From Hydrogenophaga sp. (GTDB taxonomy: Bacteria; Pseudomonadota; Gammaproteobacteria; Burkholderiales; Burkholderiaceae_C), in NCBI RefSeq assembly GCF_025699295.1, contig NZ_JAILWB010000009.1:1-64000 (forward strand): a stretch of 64,000 nt of DNA. Direction: 5' to 3'. The notes under the pieces are model-generated. The model was not told the origin of the DNA and made no database searches. It saw only the letters and a program-made list of their open reading frames with translations. A program made the position numbers and the translations under genes. Below are positions 12,172 to 21,481 of the stretch, piece after piece (position 1 is the stretch's first letter; the number at the start of each line of letters is the position of its first letter).

Positions 12172-13023
12172 TCAGTGGTTGCGGTAGGCGATGCCCACCG
12201 TGGCGCCGTACGCAGTCTTTCTACCCACCAGCGGGCTGCGCGCCGCCGCCCCCTGCAGCTGTGAGGCGCTCAGGCCGCCGAAGGCGACCCAGTGCCGGCT
12301 CAGCGCCGAGGTGATTCGCCAGCCCACCGAGACGCTGTCCCACCCGGAACCGATTGCGAACGCGGGCAGGCCAGTGGCCGCCGCCGATGCCGGGTCGATG
12401 CCATAGTGCGTCTGCCGGTGGGTGCCGTTGGCCCAGCCCGCACCCAGCGACAGGTCCCAGTGCGTCTGCGACGACACCGGATACCGGTAGCCCAGCCCGT
12501 GGTCCAGCCGCAGGCCACCCTGCCGCCCCAGCAGGTCCTGCGAGGCGCGCACCGAATACGTCCAGCGGCTGCCCAGGGCCGCGGTGGCCGCGAGGCGCCC
12601 GCGCACGGTGGCGCGGACGTCGGGCAGGCCACGGAAGACGGCATCGTCGTCCCACGAGCGGCCTTCGTCGATCGACAGCGAAGTGCTCAGTGACCAGACA
12701 TCGCCGCCAGCCAGCACGGTGCTGACGCCCGAATCCACGGGTTTGCGGCCCTGGCTGAGCAGGGCGCTGGCGCCCGAGGTGGCGAAGCGGAACCGACCCA
12801 GCTGGAAGGCCCAGATCGGGCGCAACCGCAGGCGTTGTTCCACGTCGCTGCCCAGCAGCGGCGCCGACGACACCAGCGAGGCACCCAGCAGGTAATCTCG
12901 ACTGGCTTCCAGGGCGACCGGATCGGCGGCGCGAGCCGGTGCCTCCGAGGCGTGCGCGCACAGGCCTGCCAGGCCCAGCAGGCCCGCCACGGCCCGCGCT
13001 GAGAGCAATTCTCCGCGTGACAT
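12172..13023 (-). CDS. MipA/OmpV family outer-membrane protein
   Basis: 283 residues from the ATG at 13023. The N-terminus is a signal peptide (hydrophobic stretch to about CAHASEA). The body has alternating beta-barrel strands and the family-typical segment HWDLSLGAGWANGTHRQTHYGI followed by the GLPAF region; it ends in aromatic-poor YRNH. MipA/OmpV proteins are outer-membrane barrels, in E. coli linked to a murein-synthesis complex. Here it is the last gene of a tight minus-strand operon, 8 bp after the RcnB-like gene. Its stop lies 3 bp from the uvrA stop, so the two genes are convergent with no room for a separate terminator. Confidence 0.82.
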   Translation of the reverse strand: MSRGELLSARAVAGLLGLAGLCAHASEAPARAADPVALEASRDYLLGASLVSSAPLLGSDVEQRLRLRPIWAFQLGRFRFATSGASALLSQGRKPVDSGVSTVLAGGDVWSLSTSLSIDEGRSWDDDAVFRGLPDVRATVRGRLAATAALGSRWTYSVRASQDLLGRQGGLRLDHGLGYRYPVSSQTHWDLSLGAGWANGTHRQTHYGIDPASAAATGLPAFAIGSGWDSVSVGWRITSALSRHWVAFGGLSASQLQGAAARSPLVGRKTAYGATVGIAYRNH

Positions 13024-13031
13024 TCGCGGGC

Positions 13032-13535
13032 TCAGAGCCGACCCAGGTCTTCGATGGCGTCGACCACCATGCCGGTGCCGATGGCGATCAGCAGGATGTC
13101 GGCAGCGACGCGCACGTACTTGTGGCCTGCAGGCGGCAGGCCCAACTGGATAGAGATGCCGCTGGGCACGGGGTAATAGACCAGGTCGCGAGGCAGAGGG
13201 CGGCCCATCTGCCACTGCTTCGCCTGGCCCGGCGGCATGCAGCCATTGTTCTTTTTCGCCAGGCCGGGTGGGCACTTGCCGGCCTTGAAGCGCGGTGTGT
13301 AGTAGTCCTGGGCTGCGCGACGCTGGGCATCGCCAAAGTAGCCACCTATCTGCACGTCGATGGTCACCCGGGGGGACGATCCGGAATCGCTGCCGGGCTG
13401 CCGCTGCTCCAGCTTGTGCTTGTCTCCCTTGCCTGGCTTGCCTGCCCAGTCGGGTTTTTCCGCCAGGGCGGGAAGGGCCACCAGGCTCAGGCCCAGTAGC
13501 AGGGAGGGAAGGACGGCCAGCGATCGGGAGGTCAT
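13032..13535 (-). CDS. RcnB/CigR-like periplasmic or membrane-anchored protein
   Basis: 167 residues. It has a signal peptide (MTSRSLAVLPSLLLGLSLVALPALA), then a charged low-complexity linker, then the GKCPPGLAKKNNGCMPPGQAKQW repeat-like segment. The rest contains RPLPRDLVYYPVPSG and a C-terminal VRVAADILLIAIGTGMVVDAI helix. This layout of PPG repeats plus a terminal hydrophobic segment matches proteins annotated as RcnB or CigR-like; the exact role is unknown. It is the middle gene of a three-gene operon: 20 bp after the DUF4382 lipoprotein and 8 bp before the MipA/OmpV gene. Two cysteines flank the PPG repeat and could form a disulphide in the periplasm. Confidence 0.72.
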   Translation of the reverse strand: MTSRSLAVLPSLLLGLSLVALPALAEKPDWAGKPGKGDKHKLEQRQPGSDSGSSPRVTIDVQIGGYFGDAQRRAAQDYYTPRFKAGKCPPGLAKKNNGCMPPGQAKQWQMGRPLPRDLVYYPVPSGISIQLGLPPAGHKYVRVAADILLIAIGTGMVVDAIEDLGRL

Positions 13536-13555
13536 GGAGGGATTTTCGTGGGGAA

Positions 13556-14728
13556 TCAGGGGAAATCGAAATCAGTGGTTCGGGTTTCGCCCATGACCAG
13601 CGCGAACGGGCCGGCGCTGCGGGTTGCGCCTCCCGAGGTAGCCCGCAGGCTGAAGGCATTCTGGGCGACCGGATCGGCCACAAAGCTGAGGCTGGCACCG
13701 TTGGCATACAGCGCGATCTGCGGCGGCGCAACGGCGACGTTGTGGTCGTAAACACCGGTCTCGGAGTCCACCGGGCCGCCCGCCAGCTCGATCGTCGGGC
13801 CGCCGTTCAATGTTTGCAGCACGCGCACCTCCGCGTCGATGGAGCTGACCGCCGTAGTGACCTCGCCATCCAGGGTGGCGCTTCCCGAGGCGGGTGGGTC
13901 CAGCCTTTCGCCCGGCGGGCTCACGCGCAGCAACTGGCCGTTGAACACCTCCACGTTCTTCACCACCAGGGTCGCCCTGCCGGGCGACGTGACGACCAGG
14001 GTGTAGTTGCCGGGTTCAATCGGTTGCAGCTTGAAGTGACCGTCCGGCGCCGGCGAGGTGGCACGCACCGGAACGCCGTTCTGCTGCAGCGACACCGTTG
14101 TGCCGGACACCACCAGTGCCGCGGCAACCTCGCCCTGTACACCCGTTTCGGTGCGTGGCAGCACGCGCAGCACCGGCTTGAGCAGGTACTGGCCGGACAT
14201 GCCGGCGACCACCACAGAGCGGCAGGCGTCGAAGTCGAGTACGAAGTCGGCGACCTGATCGGGGGCCACGGTGAGGGCGGTGCTGATCTTCAGGCCCGAT
14301 TGCGCGCCACTGGGCGTCTTCAGGGGTGTCTCTGCGCCGCCGGAAGGGATCACCGAATTGGCCAGCGGGTTGCCCGGCGTGTTGTCCTCCAGCACCAATC
14401 GCAACTGCGTATAGGTGCCTGCGGGCAGGCCGGTCTGGCCGAGTTCCTCCAGCACGCCGTTGGTGAGCGTGAGCAGGTCCAGGCGGCGCGGGGGCGTCAG
14501 TTCGATGGTGGACCAGCCGCTGTCGCTGTCCACTGCCGTGCTGCTCTGGTGCACGCGCACTTGCCGCACCGTCACATTCACCTCGTCGTAGCCGCAGGCG
14601 GGCGCGTCGGTGAGCGCCAGCCGCAACGTGCCGCTGGCTGAGCCACCGTCGCCGCCCCCGCCGCAGGCGCCGAGTGCGGCGAGTGCCAAGGCAGCCGCCC
14701 AGCGGCGGAAAGGGTGTGTGTTGTGCAT
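13556..14728 (-). CDS. DUF4382 domain lipoprotein
   Basis: 390 residues from the ATG at 14728 (MHNTHPFRRW); the longer frame adds only an implausible Arg/Thr-rich lead. A signal peptide ends in the lipobox LAALGAC followed by a Gly-rich spacer, so it is a lipoprotein. Residues about 35-180 match the DUF4382 pattern (SGTLRLALTDAPA, YDEVNVTVRQVRVHQ, LTNGVLEELGQTGLPAGTYTQLRLVL). A second half resembles a carboxypeptidase-regulatory-like beta fold (GHFKLQPIEPGNYTLVVTSPG). The function is unknown. It is the first gene of the DUF4382-RcnB-MipA operon and is divergent from the CYTH-CHAD gene. Confidence 0.82.
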   Translation of the reverse strand: MHNTHPFRRWAAALALAALGACGGGGDGGSASGTLRLALTDAPACGYDEVNVTVRQVRVHQSSTAVDSDSGWSTIELTPPRRLDLLTLTNGVLEELGQTGLPAGTYTQLRLVLEDNTPGNPLANSVIPSGGAETPLKTPSGAQSGLKISTALTVAPDQVADFVLDFDACRSVVVAGMSGQYLLKPVLRVLPRTETGVQGEVAAALVVSGTTVSLQQNGVPVRATSPAPDGHFKLQPIEPGNYTLVVTSPGRATLVVKNVEVFNGQLLRVSPPGERLDPPASGSATLDGEVTTAVSSIDAEVRVLQTLNGGPTIELAGGPVDSETGVYDHNVAVAPPQIALYANGASLSFVADPVAQNAFSLRATSGGATRSAGPFALVMGETRTTDFDFP

Positions 14729-14910
14729 GGTCGTGGTCCGGGTCGTTCGTTCGCCGCGCACCCGCGGCAGGGAGAACCGCTATTGTCGGATGACCCTGGT
14801 GCACCTCTGTTACAAGCTGTAGTGCCGCGCGCCAGCGCTTGTCACGCTCGCGAGGTGGCGCCGCGACGGGCACGCTGGCAGACTGTGCCATTTGCTCGCA
14901 CCTCATCGCC

Positions 14911-16476
14911 GTGCCCCAGGAAACCGAACTCAAACTCGAACTGCACCCCGCCGATCTGCCGCGGCTGCTCGCACACCCGTTGCTGCAGGCGCAACCGCCG
15001 CGGCGCGAGCGCCTGTTCAACACCTATTTCGACACCTCCACGCTGACCTTGCGCGCGCAGCGCCTGGCCGTGCGCGAGCGCCGTGTGGGCAGGCGCACGC
15101 TGCTCACGGTCAAGACCGCGGGCTCTTCGGTGGGGGGCCTGTCGCGGCGCGGTGAGTGGGAAGCGCCCTGCCGCCCCGGTCGCTTCGACTTCGCCGCCCT
15201 GGTCGACGACGCGGACTTGGCGCAACAGCTCATGGGCGTGGCCTGGCAACTCGTGCCGGTGTTCCGCACCGATTTCGTCCGCCGCAGCTGGCGCCTGTGC
15301 CATGGCTCGGCAGAGGTGGAACTGGCACTCGACCAGGGCTGCATCACCACCGGCAACGCAGAGGGGAACCGCCGCCAGGCCATCCTGGAGGTCGAGCTCG
15401 AGCTCCTGAGCGGCCCGGTGGACGCGCTGCTGGATCTGGCGCACACGCTTGCGCTCGGACCGCAAGGGCAGGCCGCGCAGGGGCTGCGGCTGCTGCCGGC
15501 CCAGCGCAGCAAGGCCGAGCGAGGCTACGCCCTGTTCACGGGCGAGCGCCCGCAGCCAGTGAAGGCGCTGCCGGTGCAGATCGGCGCCGACATGGACCCG
15601 GTGCAGGCGTTTTGTGCCGCCGCGCTGAGCTGCCTGACCCACCTGCAGGCCAACGAGGCAGGTGTGGTGCCGCCCGGTGCCGATGGCGCCTGGCCCGACC
15701 CGGAGTTCGTGCACCAGGCGCGCGTGGCGCTGCGGCGCCTGCGCACCGGACTGCGCCTGTTTCGTGGTCACCTCCCCGACCGGTTCGTGGCGCATTGGGC
15801 GCAGGAATGGAAGGCCCTTGCCAGCGAACTGGGTGATGCGCGCAACTGGGATGTCTTCGCCACCGAGTGGCTGCCCCGGCGCATGGACCGCCTTGCCCCC
15901 ACCGATGCGCCGGACGCCGCCCTTCGGCCGGTGCTCGACTGGGTGCAGGCACAGCGCCGTGCGGCCGGCCTGCGCGCAGCGCGCGCGCTGGGCAGCCCGG
16001 CGCACGCGCTGCGCCTGCTGGCCTTCACCCGCGCCGTGCTGCGGCTCCAGTCGTCCGAGCGTTCCGCGATCCCCGGCGCCCCACTCCTGGCCGACTGGGC
16101 GCGCGATACCCTGCGCGCGCGCCACGCCGCGCTGCGCCAGGAAGCGCGGCGAGCGCGCCGCCTCGGCCCGGAAGGCCGGCACGCGCTGCGCATCGCGCTG
16201 AAAAAGCAGCGCTACGCGCAGGAGTTCCTGGCCAGCCTGCTGCCGCCGAAGCGGGTGGAGCGCAGCACCGCCATGCTGGCCGATGCGCAGGAACTGCTGG
16301 GGCAGCTCAACGACCTGAACACCGCGCAGGCCTTGCTGGCATCTGCGCCTCCCGCGCTGGTCAACCCTTTGCTGCGCCGCTGGCAGCTGGAGCTGCAGGG
16401 GCAGCTGGAGCACGGCCTGCTGGCCTTGCCCGCGCTGGAGCGGGCGCTCGAGGAAACGCCCGTGCCCTGGGGGTAG
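14911..16476 (+). CDS. CYTH and CHAD domain protein (inorganic triphosphatase-like)
   Basis: 521 residues if started at the GTG at 14911 (VPQETELKLEL), which puts the diagnostic ExExK signature (ETELK) at residues 4-8; an in-frame ATG at 14839 would add 24 unremarkable residues. CYTH, about 1-200, is the tunnel fold of triphosphatases such as E. coli YgiF. CHAD, about 225-510, is helical and His/Arg-rich (VHQARVALRRLRTGLRLFR, RHALRIALKKQRYAQEFL) and in other proteins binds polyphosphate. A role in inorganic triphosphate or polyphosphate metabolism is the family expectation. It is followed by the intergenic repeat at 16504. Confidence 0.88.
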   Translation: MPQETELKLELHPADLPRLLAHPLLQAQPPRRERLFNTYFDTSTLTLRAQRLAVRERRVGRRTLLTVKTAGSSVGGLSRRGEWEAPCRPGRFDFAALVDDADLAQQLMGVAWQLVPVFRTDFVRRSWRLCHGSAEVELALDQGCITTGNAEGNRRQAILEVELELLSGPVDALLDLAHTLALGPQGQAAQGLRLLPAQRSKAERGYALFTGERPQPVKALPVQIGADMDPVQAFCAAALSCLTHLQANEAGVVPPGADGAWPDPEFVHQARVALRRLRTGLRLFRGHLPDRFVAHWAQEWKALASELGDARNWDVFATEWLPRRMDRLAPTDAPDAALRPVLDWVQAQRRAAGLRAARALGSPAHALRLLAFTRAVLRLQSSERSAIPGAPLLADWARDTLRARHAALRQEARRARRLGPEGRHALRIALKKQRYAQEFLASLLPPKRVERSTAMLADAQELLGQLNDLNTAQALLASAPPALVNPLLRRWQLELQGQLEHGLLALPALERALEETPVPWG

Positions 16477-16503
16477 GAGCCTCCACGCTCGGTCGCTGCC
16501 GCT

Positions 16504-16546
16504 CGAGGGGGCTGATCCGGCTTGGGGCGGCCCGGCGCCGGATCGG
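16504..16546. repeat. 43-bp intergenic repeat, copy 1
   Basis: A GC-rich 43-bp stretch between the CYTH-CHAD gene and the convergent GST gene that is identical to 38855-38897. It contains the near-palindromic core GGCGGCCCGGCGCC. It lies in a non-coding gap, could fold in RNA, and could act as a shared transcription-end element. No transposase is nearby. Confidence 0.75.
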
Positions 16547-16581
16547 GCTTCGTGCGCACAGCGGGTGGTGGGAACTGGCGT

Positions 16582-17199
16582 TCAGACGCGCGCGCTTGGC
16601 CGCGCGGCCACCTTGTCGCGCCAGGCCTGCAGCGCGTGCAGGCCTTCGTCGGCCGGTTTGAAGTGCGCAAGGCGCGCGAACTCCACGGTGCAGAACGCGG
16701 TGATGTCGGCGATGGTGAAGCGCTCGCCCGCCACCCAAGGCTGGCGCTGCAGCTCGGCGTCGAGCCAGGTGGCGGTCTCGCGTGCCTTGGCCACCTGCGA
16801 CCGGCCATAGTCCGGGAACTGCGGCTGCTCCAGTGGCGCCAGGCCCGGATGGGTGTGGCGGATCGCGTTGGCCAGCGGCAGCATGAAGTACCACTCCATG
16901 CGGCGGTCGGCCATTTCGATGAAAGCGCGCTCCTCGGCGTTGTGCCCCATCAGGTTCGGCTCGGAAAAGCGGCCTTCGATCCAGGTGCAGATGGCGCGTG
17001 TCTCGGTCAGCACGCGCCCGTCGTCGAGTTCCAGCGCCGGCACGCGCGCCAGCGGGCTCTTGGCGCGGTAGTCGGCGGTCTTGTGCTCCTGGGCATTGAG
17101 GTCGATGTTGACCAGCTCCAGGCCATTGATGTGCTTCTCCACCAGAAACATCAGGACGCGACGCGGGCTGGGTGCGCGGGGCGACACATACAGCTTCAT
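16582..17199 (-). CDS. Glutathione S-transferase family protein
   Basis: 205 residues from the ATG at 17199. The N-terminal thioredoxin-like domain ([39 protein letters not shown]) has the conserved cis-Pro and the ES/ET position. The C-terminal helical domain has [19 protein letters not shown] and a C-terminal [12 protein letters not shown]. It is a cytosolic glutathione-dependent enzyme with unknown substrate. Its start codon overlaps the stop of the upstream GST gene by four bases (ATGA), so the two are translationally coupled. The catalytic residue could be Ser6 or Ser11, but this cannot be fixed by eye. Confidence 0.88.
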   Translation of the reverse strand: MKLYVSPRAPSPRRVLMFLVEKHINGLELVNIDLNAQEHKTADYRAKSPLARVPALELDDGRVLTETRAICTWIEGRFSEPNLMGHNAEERAFIEMADRRMEWYFMLPLANAIRHTHPGLAPLEQPQFPDYGRSQVAKARETATWLDAELQRQPWVAGERFTIADITAFCTVEFARLAHFKPADEGLHALQAWRDKVAARPSARV

Positions 17200-17915
17200 G
17201 CGGCCCCCTGGCGCGTCTTCAGGCTCTGGCCGGTTTCGACCATGCGGCGCGCTTCCTCGGCAAAGCGCTGCGCGGCCGCGTCGCCGTCGCGCGTGAGGTC
17301 CACCCGAGACGCTGGTCGCTCGATGCCGCGCTGCACCGCCGGCCGCGCGCGGATCGCATCGCGCCAGCGCCTGAGGTGCGGCAGGTCGTCGATCTCCACG
17401 CCCGACCAGCGGTGCGTGCGCACCCAGGCCCAGTTGGCGATGTCGGCGATGGAGTAGTCGCCGGCCAGGTACTCGTGCTGTTGCAGATGCCTGTCGAGCA
17501 CGCGGAACAGGCGTTTGCACTCGCCCTGGTAGCGGTCGATGGCCGCCGGAATCTTTTCGGGGAAGTAGCGGAAGAACACATTGGCCTGCCCCATCATCGG
17601 ACCGATGCCCCCCATCTGGAACATCAGCCACTGCAGCACGCGCGAGCGACCCTGGGTGTCCGATGGCATGAGCTGCCCGGTCTTCTCGGCCAGGTAGATC
17701 AGGCAGGCGCCCGACTCGAACACCGCGAAACCGCCGGCCTCGTGGTCCACGATGGCGGGGATGCGGCCGTTGGGGTTGATGGCGAGATAGTCCGGGCTGC
17801 GCTGCTCGCCCGCGCCGAGGTCGAGCACCTTGAGCGCGTAGGCCAGGCCCAGTTCTTCCAGCGCGATGGACACCTTGTGCCCGTTGGGCGTGGCGGCCGT
17901 GTAGAGATCGATCAT
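17196..17915 (-). CDS. Nu-class-like glutathione S-transferase (YfcG-type)
   Basis: 239 residues from the ATG at 17915, preceded by a GAGGG ribosome site; an earlier frame start adds only MFRGFR. The opening [21 protein letters not shown] matches E. coli YfcG/YghU, GSTs with disulphide-reductase activity. Other family features are [27 protein letters not shown] and [13 protein letters not shown]. It would use two glutathione molecules to reduce disulphides rather than conjugate xenobiotics. It is the first gene of a two-GST operon. The C-terminal 35 residues are a charged tail of the kind seen in this subgroup. Confidence 0.88.
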   Translation of the reverse strand: MIDLYTAATPNGHKVSIALEELGLAYALKVLDLGAGEQRSPDYLAINPNGRIPAIVDHEAGGFAVFESGACLIYLAEKTGQLMPSDTQGRSRVLQWLMFQMGGIGPMMGQANVFFRYFPEKIPAAIDRYQGECKRLFRVLDRHLQQHEYLAGDYSIADIANWAWVRTHRWSGVEIDDLPHLRRWRDAIRARPAVQRGIERPASRVDLTRDGDAAAQRFAEEARRMVETGQSLKTRQGAA

Positions 17916-17989
17916 GCGGAACCCTCGGAACAACCAGCGCGCATCCTAGTGCGCGCCGGCGTCCGTCGCCTGTCGCGCAGGCTACGGGT

Positions 17990-19450
17990 TCAGACCATGA
18001 ACCCGAGGTTGCTCGGGTACTCGGCGCTGTTGAAGTTGACGAGGTGGGGCAGGATGCCGTTCATCTCGGCGCCCTGCACACCGAACCAGGTGGCCAGCGT
18101 GCCGGCGTACTGGTCCACCGAGGTGCTGGGCAGCAGGCGGCCCTGGCCCACGTGCCACTGGTCGTTGGCATCGACGGTGGAGTCGCCCACGCTCACCGGT
18201 GGGGCGCTGCCGTAGAAGGCCTTGCCCCTGACTGCGCCACCGACCATGAAGTGGTGGCTGCCCCAGCCGTGGTCGGAGCCGTCGCCGTTGGAGGTGAGGG
18301 TGCGGCCGAAGTCGGAGGCGGTGAAGGCCGTCACCTTGTCGGCCACGCCCAGCTGCACGGTGGCTGCGTGGAAGGCGGTGAGCGCCGCGCTCAGGCGCCC
18401 CATCAGGTTGGCCTGGCCGTTGACCAGGTTGTCGTGCAGGTCGAAACCGCCCATGGAGACGAAGAACACCTGGCGGCGGCTGCCGAGGTTGTCGCGCGCG
18501 GCGATCAGGCGCGCCACCAGCTTGAGCTGGTCGGCCAGGTTGTTGCCGGTGGGAAAGGCGTTGAAGGGCGCGTTGGTCGCGGGAAACGCATTCAGGGCCC
18601 CGGTGACCGCGCTTTCGGCGCCCACCGCGCGGGCGGTGACCAGGTTGTATTCGTTCTCCAGCACATGGCTGCGGGTCTGCAGGGCCAGTTGCAGCATGGC
18701 CGCGCGCACTGCCGCCGAGCTGTAGACGTTGTTGTTCAGGCTGTTGATCTTGACCGCGCCGTTGGTGCTGACCTGGTAGGACAGCGCCTGGTCGCCCGAG
18801 AGGAAGACGGTGTTGCCGGCTACCGAAATGCAGGAGAGCACGCTGCTGGTGTTGTACGAGAGCGCGAGGTCGCCGATCTGGCCGCCCCATCCTGTGGTGG
18901 CGCCTTCGGCTTGCGAGGTCTGCCAGACCGACTGCTGGTCGTTGTGCGAGAACAGCTTGGGTGGCAGCGGGTAGAGCGCGCGGTTGCCGCTGCGGTACTG
19001 CTGGCGCGTGATCGGCACCACCAGCGGCCCCACGTTGAGCTGCACCGCCGCCGCGCCGCTGTTGAACAGGCCGGCCAGTCCGGTCATGGACGGGTGCAGG
19101 GCGTACTGGCGCCCCCCCGGCAGCGCCACCGTGGGGTGGAGCAGCGTGGGCGCCATGTCGGCCTGGCCGATGGCAATGCCGCCGGCCGTGCGGTTGGCGC
19201 CGCCGCCGCGGATCGCGCTGTACTGGTCGTAGCTGGCGTTGTCGTAGTTGATGACGGTGTTGGCGTAGTCGTTGCCTCCGAACAGGAAGACGCAGACCAG
19301 CGCCTTGTAGTCGGTGGCGTTGAACGCCGCGGCGTCGGCCATGGCCGTCAGGTTCAGGGCAGTGGGCAGGGCAGCACCGGTGAAGGCGAGCTGGCCGGCG
19401 CGGCGCAGGAAGGCGCGGCGCGTGTGCTTGTCGGGCTGGAGGAAATGCAT
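17990..19450 (-). CDS. DUF1501 family protein, Tat-exported
   Basis: 486 residues. The N-terminus is a twin-arginine signal (HTRRAFLRRAGQLAFTGAALP), so export in folded form is expected. The body matches DUF1501, which is related to sulfatase/alkaline-phosphatase-like folds (YKALVCVFLFGGNDYANTVI, LHPSMTGLAGLFNSG, GDGSDHGWGSHHFMVGGAV). The motif DHGWGSHH near the C-terminus is the likely metal-binding or catalytic site. The gene starts 10 bp after the stop of the DUF1800 gene, and the two families are found side by side in many genomes, so they very likely act together outside the cytoplasm. The substrate is unknown. Confidence 0.9.
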   Translation of the reverse strand: MHFLQPDKHTRRAFLRRAGQLAFTGAALPTALNLTAMADAAAFNATDYKALVCVFLFGGNDYANTVINYDNASYDQYSAIRGGGANRTAGGIAIGQADMAPTLLHPTVALPGGRQYALHPSMTGLAGLFNSGAAAVQLNVGPLVVPITRQQYRSGNRALYPLPPKLFSHNDQQSVWQTSQAEGATTGWGGQIGDLALSYNTSSVLSCISVAGNTVFLSGDQALSYQVSTNGAVKINSLNNNVYSSAAVRAAMLQLALQTRSHVLENEYNLVTARAVGAESAVTGALNAFPATNAPFNAFPTGNNLADQLKLVARLIAARDNLGSRRQVFFVSMGGFDLHDNLVNGQANLMGRLSAALTAFHAATVQLGVADKVTAFTASDFGRTLTSNGDGSDHGWGSHHFMVGGAVRGKAFYGSAPPVSVGDSTVDANDQWHVGQGRLLPSTSVDQYAGTLATWFGVQGAEMNGILPHLVNFNSAEYPSNLGFMV

Positions 19451-19460
19451 GGCGGGCCCC

Positions 19461-21326
19461 TTACTTCTGGATCAGGTACTCGGCCGAAGCCATGACCATC
19501 AGGATGGCGGCCCAGACGCGACGCAGCTTGACGGTCTGGGTGCTGGCGGTGGTGACCGCTGTGGCGTTGAGCGCGCTGACCATGGTGGCGCGCGTGGTCG
19601 ACGAGATCTGGTCGGCGGCGAGCACCAGGCAGACGTGGTTCACCAGCGCCTCGGCATCGGCCACCAGCGCGAGTTCGCGGGTGTAGTTGGCGGTGATGTC
19701 GTAGGCGTAGTTGTTGTACGCGGCTTGTGGCACCGCCGGGTTGGGGCAGTTCAGGCCCCGCTCGATCACGCTCTGCATGAAGTTGAGGTAACCACCCACC
19801 GTGGTCTCGTTGACGAGCTGGAACTCGGGCGCCGTGGCGCCGGATGCCGAGAGCGCGGTGCCGGGCGGCACGTAGCCGGGCCGGAAGAAGTTGAAGACCG
19901 AGGGTGCGCGCAGCGGGCTCTGACCCAACTGCGTGCCGGCGTTGTTGAGGTCGAACAGCTTCCAGCTGCCGGCGGCCGAGGTCACGCCGAAGGTGCGGGC
20001 CCACTGCACGAAGCGCAGCATCGGTTCGCGCAGCTTGCCGAAGGTGCTGCTTTGCAGCGTCTGCGGGCCGCGCGCCTCGTCGTCCAGCAGGATCGCCACC
20101 CACACCGCCTTGAGGTCACCGCGTTCGCCCGCGCCGTTGTCGTTGAAGCGTGCCGCCACGCGCGCCACGTAGGCCGGGCTGGGGTTGCTGGTCACCAGGC
20201 GCTGGATCATCTGGCGCGCGAAGAAGGGCGCGGCATTGGGGTGGTTGAACAGCGTGTCCAGTGCCATGCGCAGCGCGGTGGTGCCGTCTGTGTTGGCGGG
20301 CACCGTGGTGCCCAGGAAACGGGCTTCCAGCATGGAGTGCCGGCTGGCGTTGAACGACATCGGCTTGCGGGCGAAGGCGCGCGACTCGATGGTGTAGCTC
20401 TGCCCGGGCACGGTATGGCGCACGCCGTCGGAGCGGTCGAAGTCGTAACCGGTGAACACGCGCGCCAGGCCGGTGACGTCGTCCTGGCCGTAGGTCTCCT
20501 GCGGCACGCCGCCACTGGTCTGCTCCGTGCCGTCGAGGTTGAGTTTGTACACGCCGATGGTGAACAGCTGCATCACTTCGCGCGCGTAGTTCTCGTCCGG
20601 CACGCGCCCGTTGCTGTTCTCCTTCTGGTTGCCCTTGGTGTTGAGGAAGTAGCCCATCGCCGGATGCAGCGTGACGTCTTCCAGCAGTTGCCGGTAGCTG
20701 CCGAAGGCGTTGCGCATCAGTGTGTCCCACCAGCTCGCATAGGCGTGGGACCGCCAGGTGAACTCGGCCGAGCTCAGCGAGGTCACGAAGAACTCCGACA
20801 ACGCCAGCGCGATGCGCTTGCGCATCATGTCCGGCCCGGCCAGCAGCTGGTTCCAGATCATGAAGTCGGCCGGGTAGTGGTTGAAGAAGTAGCTGTTGCT
20901 GTCCACCGCGCCGTAGCCCCGGGCCTCCAGCCAGTTCCAGCCGGTGATGCCCCGGTAGTTCGCGAACTGGTTGGCCAGCCATTGCGCGTAGCTCATGCCA
21001 CGCAGTTCGGTGATTTCGGTCGGGGTCGAGGAGAACTGGGCCTGCTGCAGGAAGCGCGCGGCCTCGGCATCGCTGGTCGCATCTGCGTGGGTGAAGCCAC
21101 TGGTGGGGAAGTCGACGATGCCTACGACGGCGGGGGCCTCGGGTGTGTTCCCGCCATCGTTGCCGCCGCCACCGCCGCCACAAGCCGCGAGCAGCGCCGC
21201 CGCGGCCAGCGGCGTCAGGGCATGCAAGGGCGAAGACGCAGGATTCTCCGGCGACGATCCGGGTTCGTGGTGTGCCGCGGCAGTGTCCATATCCGCAGTT
21301 TCAACAGGCGCTTCGATGTCCGTCAT
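19461..21326 (-). CDS. DUF1800 family lipoprotein
   Basis: 621 residues from the ATG at 21326, which has an excellent ribosome site (GGAGGGATCGCC before the ATG). A hydrophobic segment ends in the lipobox LLAACGGGGGG about 60 residues in, later than usual, behind an acidic N-terminal stretch (MTDIEAPVETADMD). The DUF1800 domain follows, about 100-610, with typical helices (ARFLQQAQFSSTPTEITEL, FFVTSLSSAEFTW, LNTKGNQKENSNGRVPDENYAREVMQLFTIG). DUF1800 proteins have no proven function. It forms an operon with the DUF1501 gene 10 bp downstream. Confidence 0.88.
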   Translation of the reverse strand: MTDIEAPVETADMDTAAAHHEPGSSPENPASSPLHALTPLAAAALLAACGGGGGGNDGGNTPEAPAVVGIVDFPTSGFTHADATSDAEAARFLQQAQFSSTPTEITELRGMSYAQWLANQFANYRGITGWNWLEARGYGAVDSNSYFFNHYPADFMIWNQLLAGPDMMRKRIALALSEFFVTSLSSAEFTWRSHAYASWWDTLMRNAFGSYRQLLEDVTLHPAMGYFLNTKGNQKENSNGRVPDENYAREVMQLFTIGVYKLNLDGTEQTSGGVPQETYGQDDVTGLARVFTGYDFDRSDGVRHTVPGQSYTIESRAFARKPMSFNASRHSMLEARFLGTTVPANTDGTTALRMALDTLFNHPNAAPFFARQMIQRLVTSNPSPAYVARVAARFNDNGAGERGDLKAVWVAILLDDEARGPQTLQSSTFGKLREPMLRFVQWARTFGVTSAAGSWKLFDLNNAGTQLGQSPLRAPSVFNFFRPGYVPPGTALSASGATAPEFQLVNETTVGGYLNFMQSVIERGLNCPNPAVPQAAYNNYAYDITANYTRELALVADAEALVNHVCLVLAADQISSTTRATMVSALNATAVTTASTQTVKLRRVWAAILMVMASAEYLIQK

Positions 21327-21481
21327 GGCGATCCCTCCTCGGTTCGACGAGCGCGAGTGTAGGGAGCCGCCGGCCACGGATCCGGCCGGTTTTCAAGTCG
21401 TTACAGCTGGGTGTGGCGCGCCTGCGGCATCCGCCGGGCGGCCATACCGCTGGGGGGTATCCGGCGGCCTCTTGTCGAATT

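Noticed and set aside
21428..21472. Inverted structure past pyrF as an intrinsic terminator
   Set aside because: The stem is interrupted and no T-run follows on the minus strand, so it was not called as a terminator.
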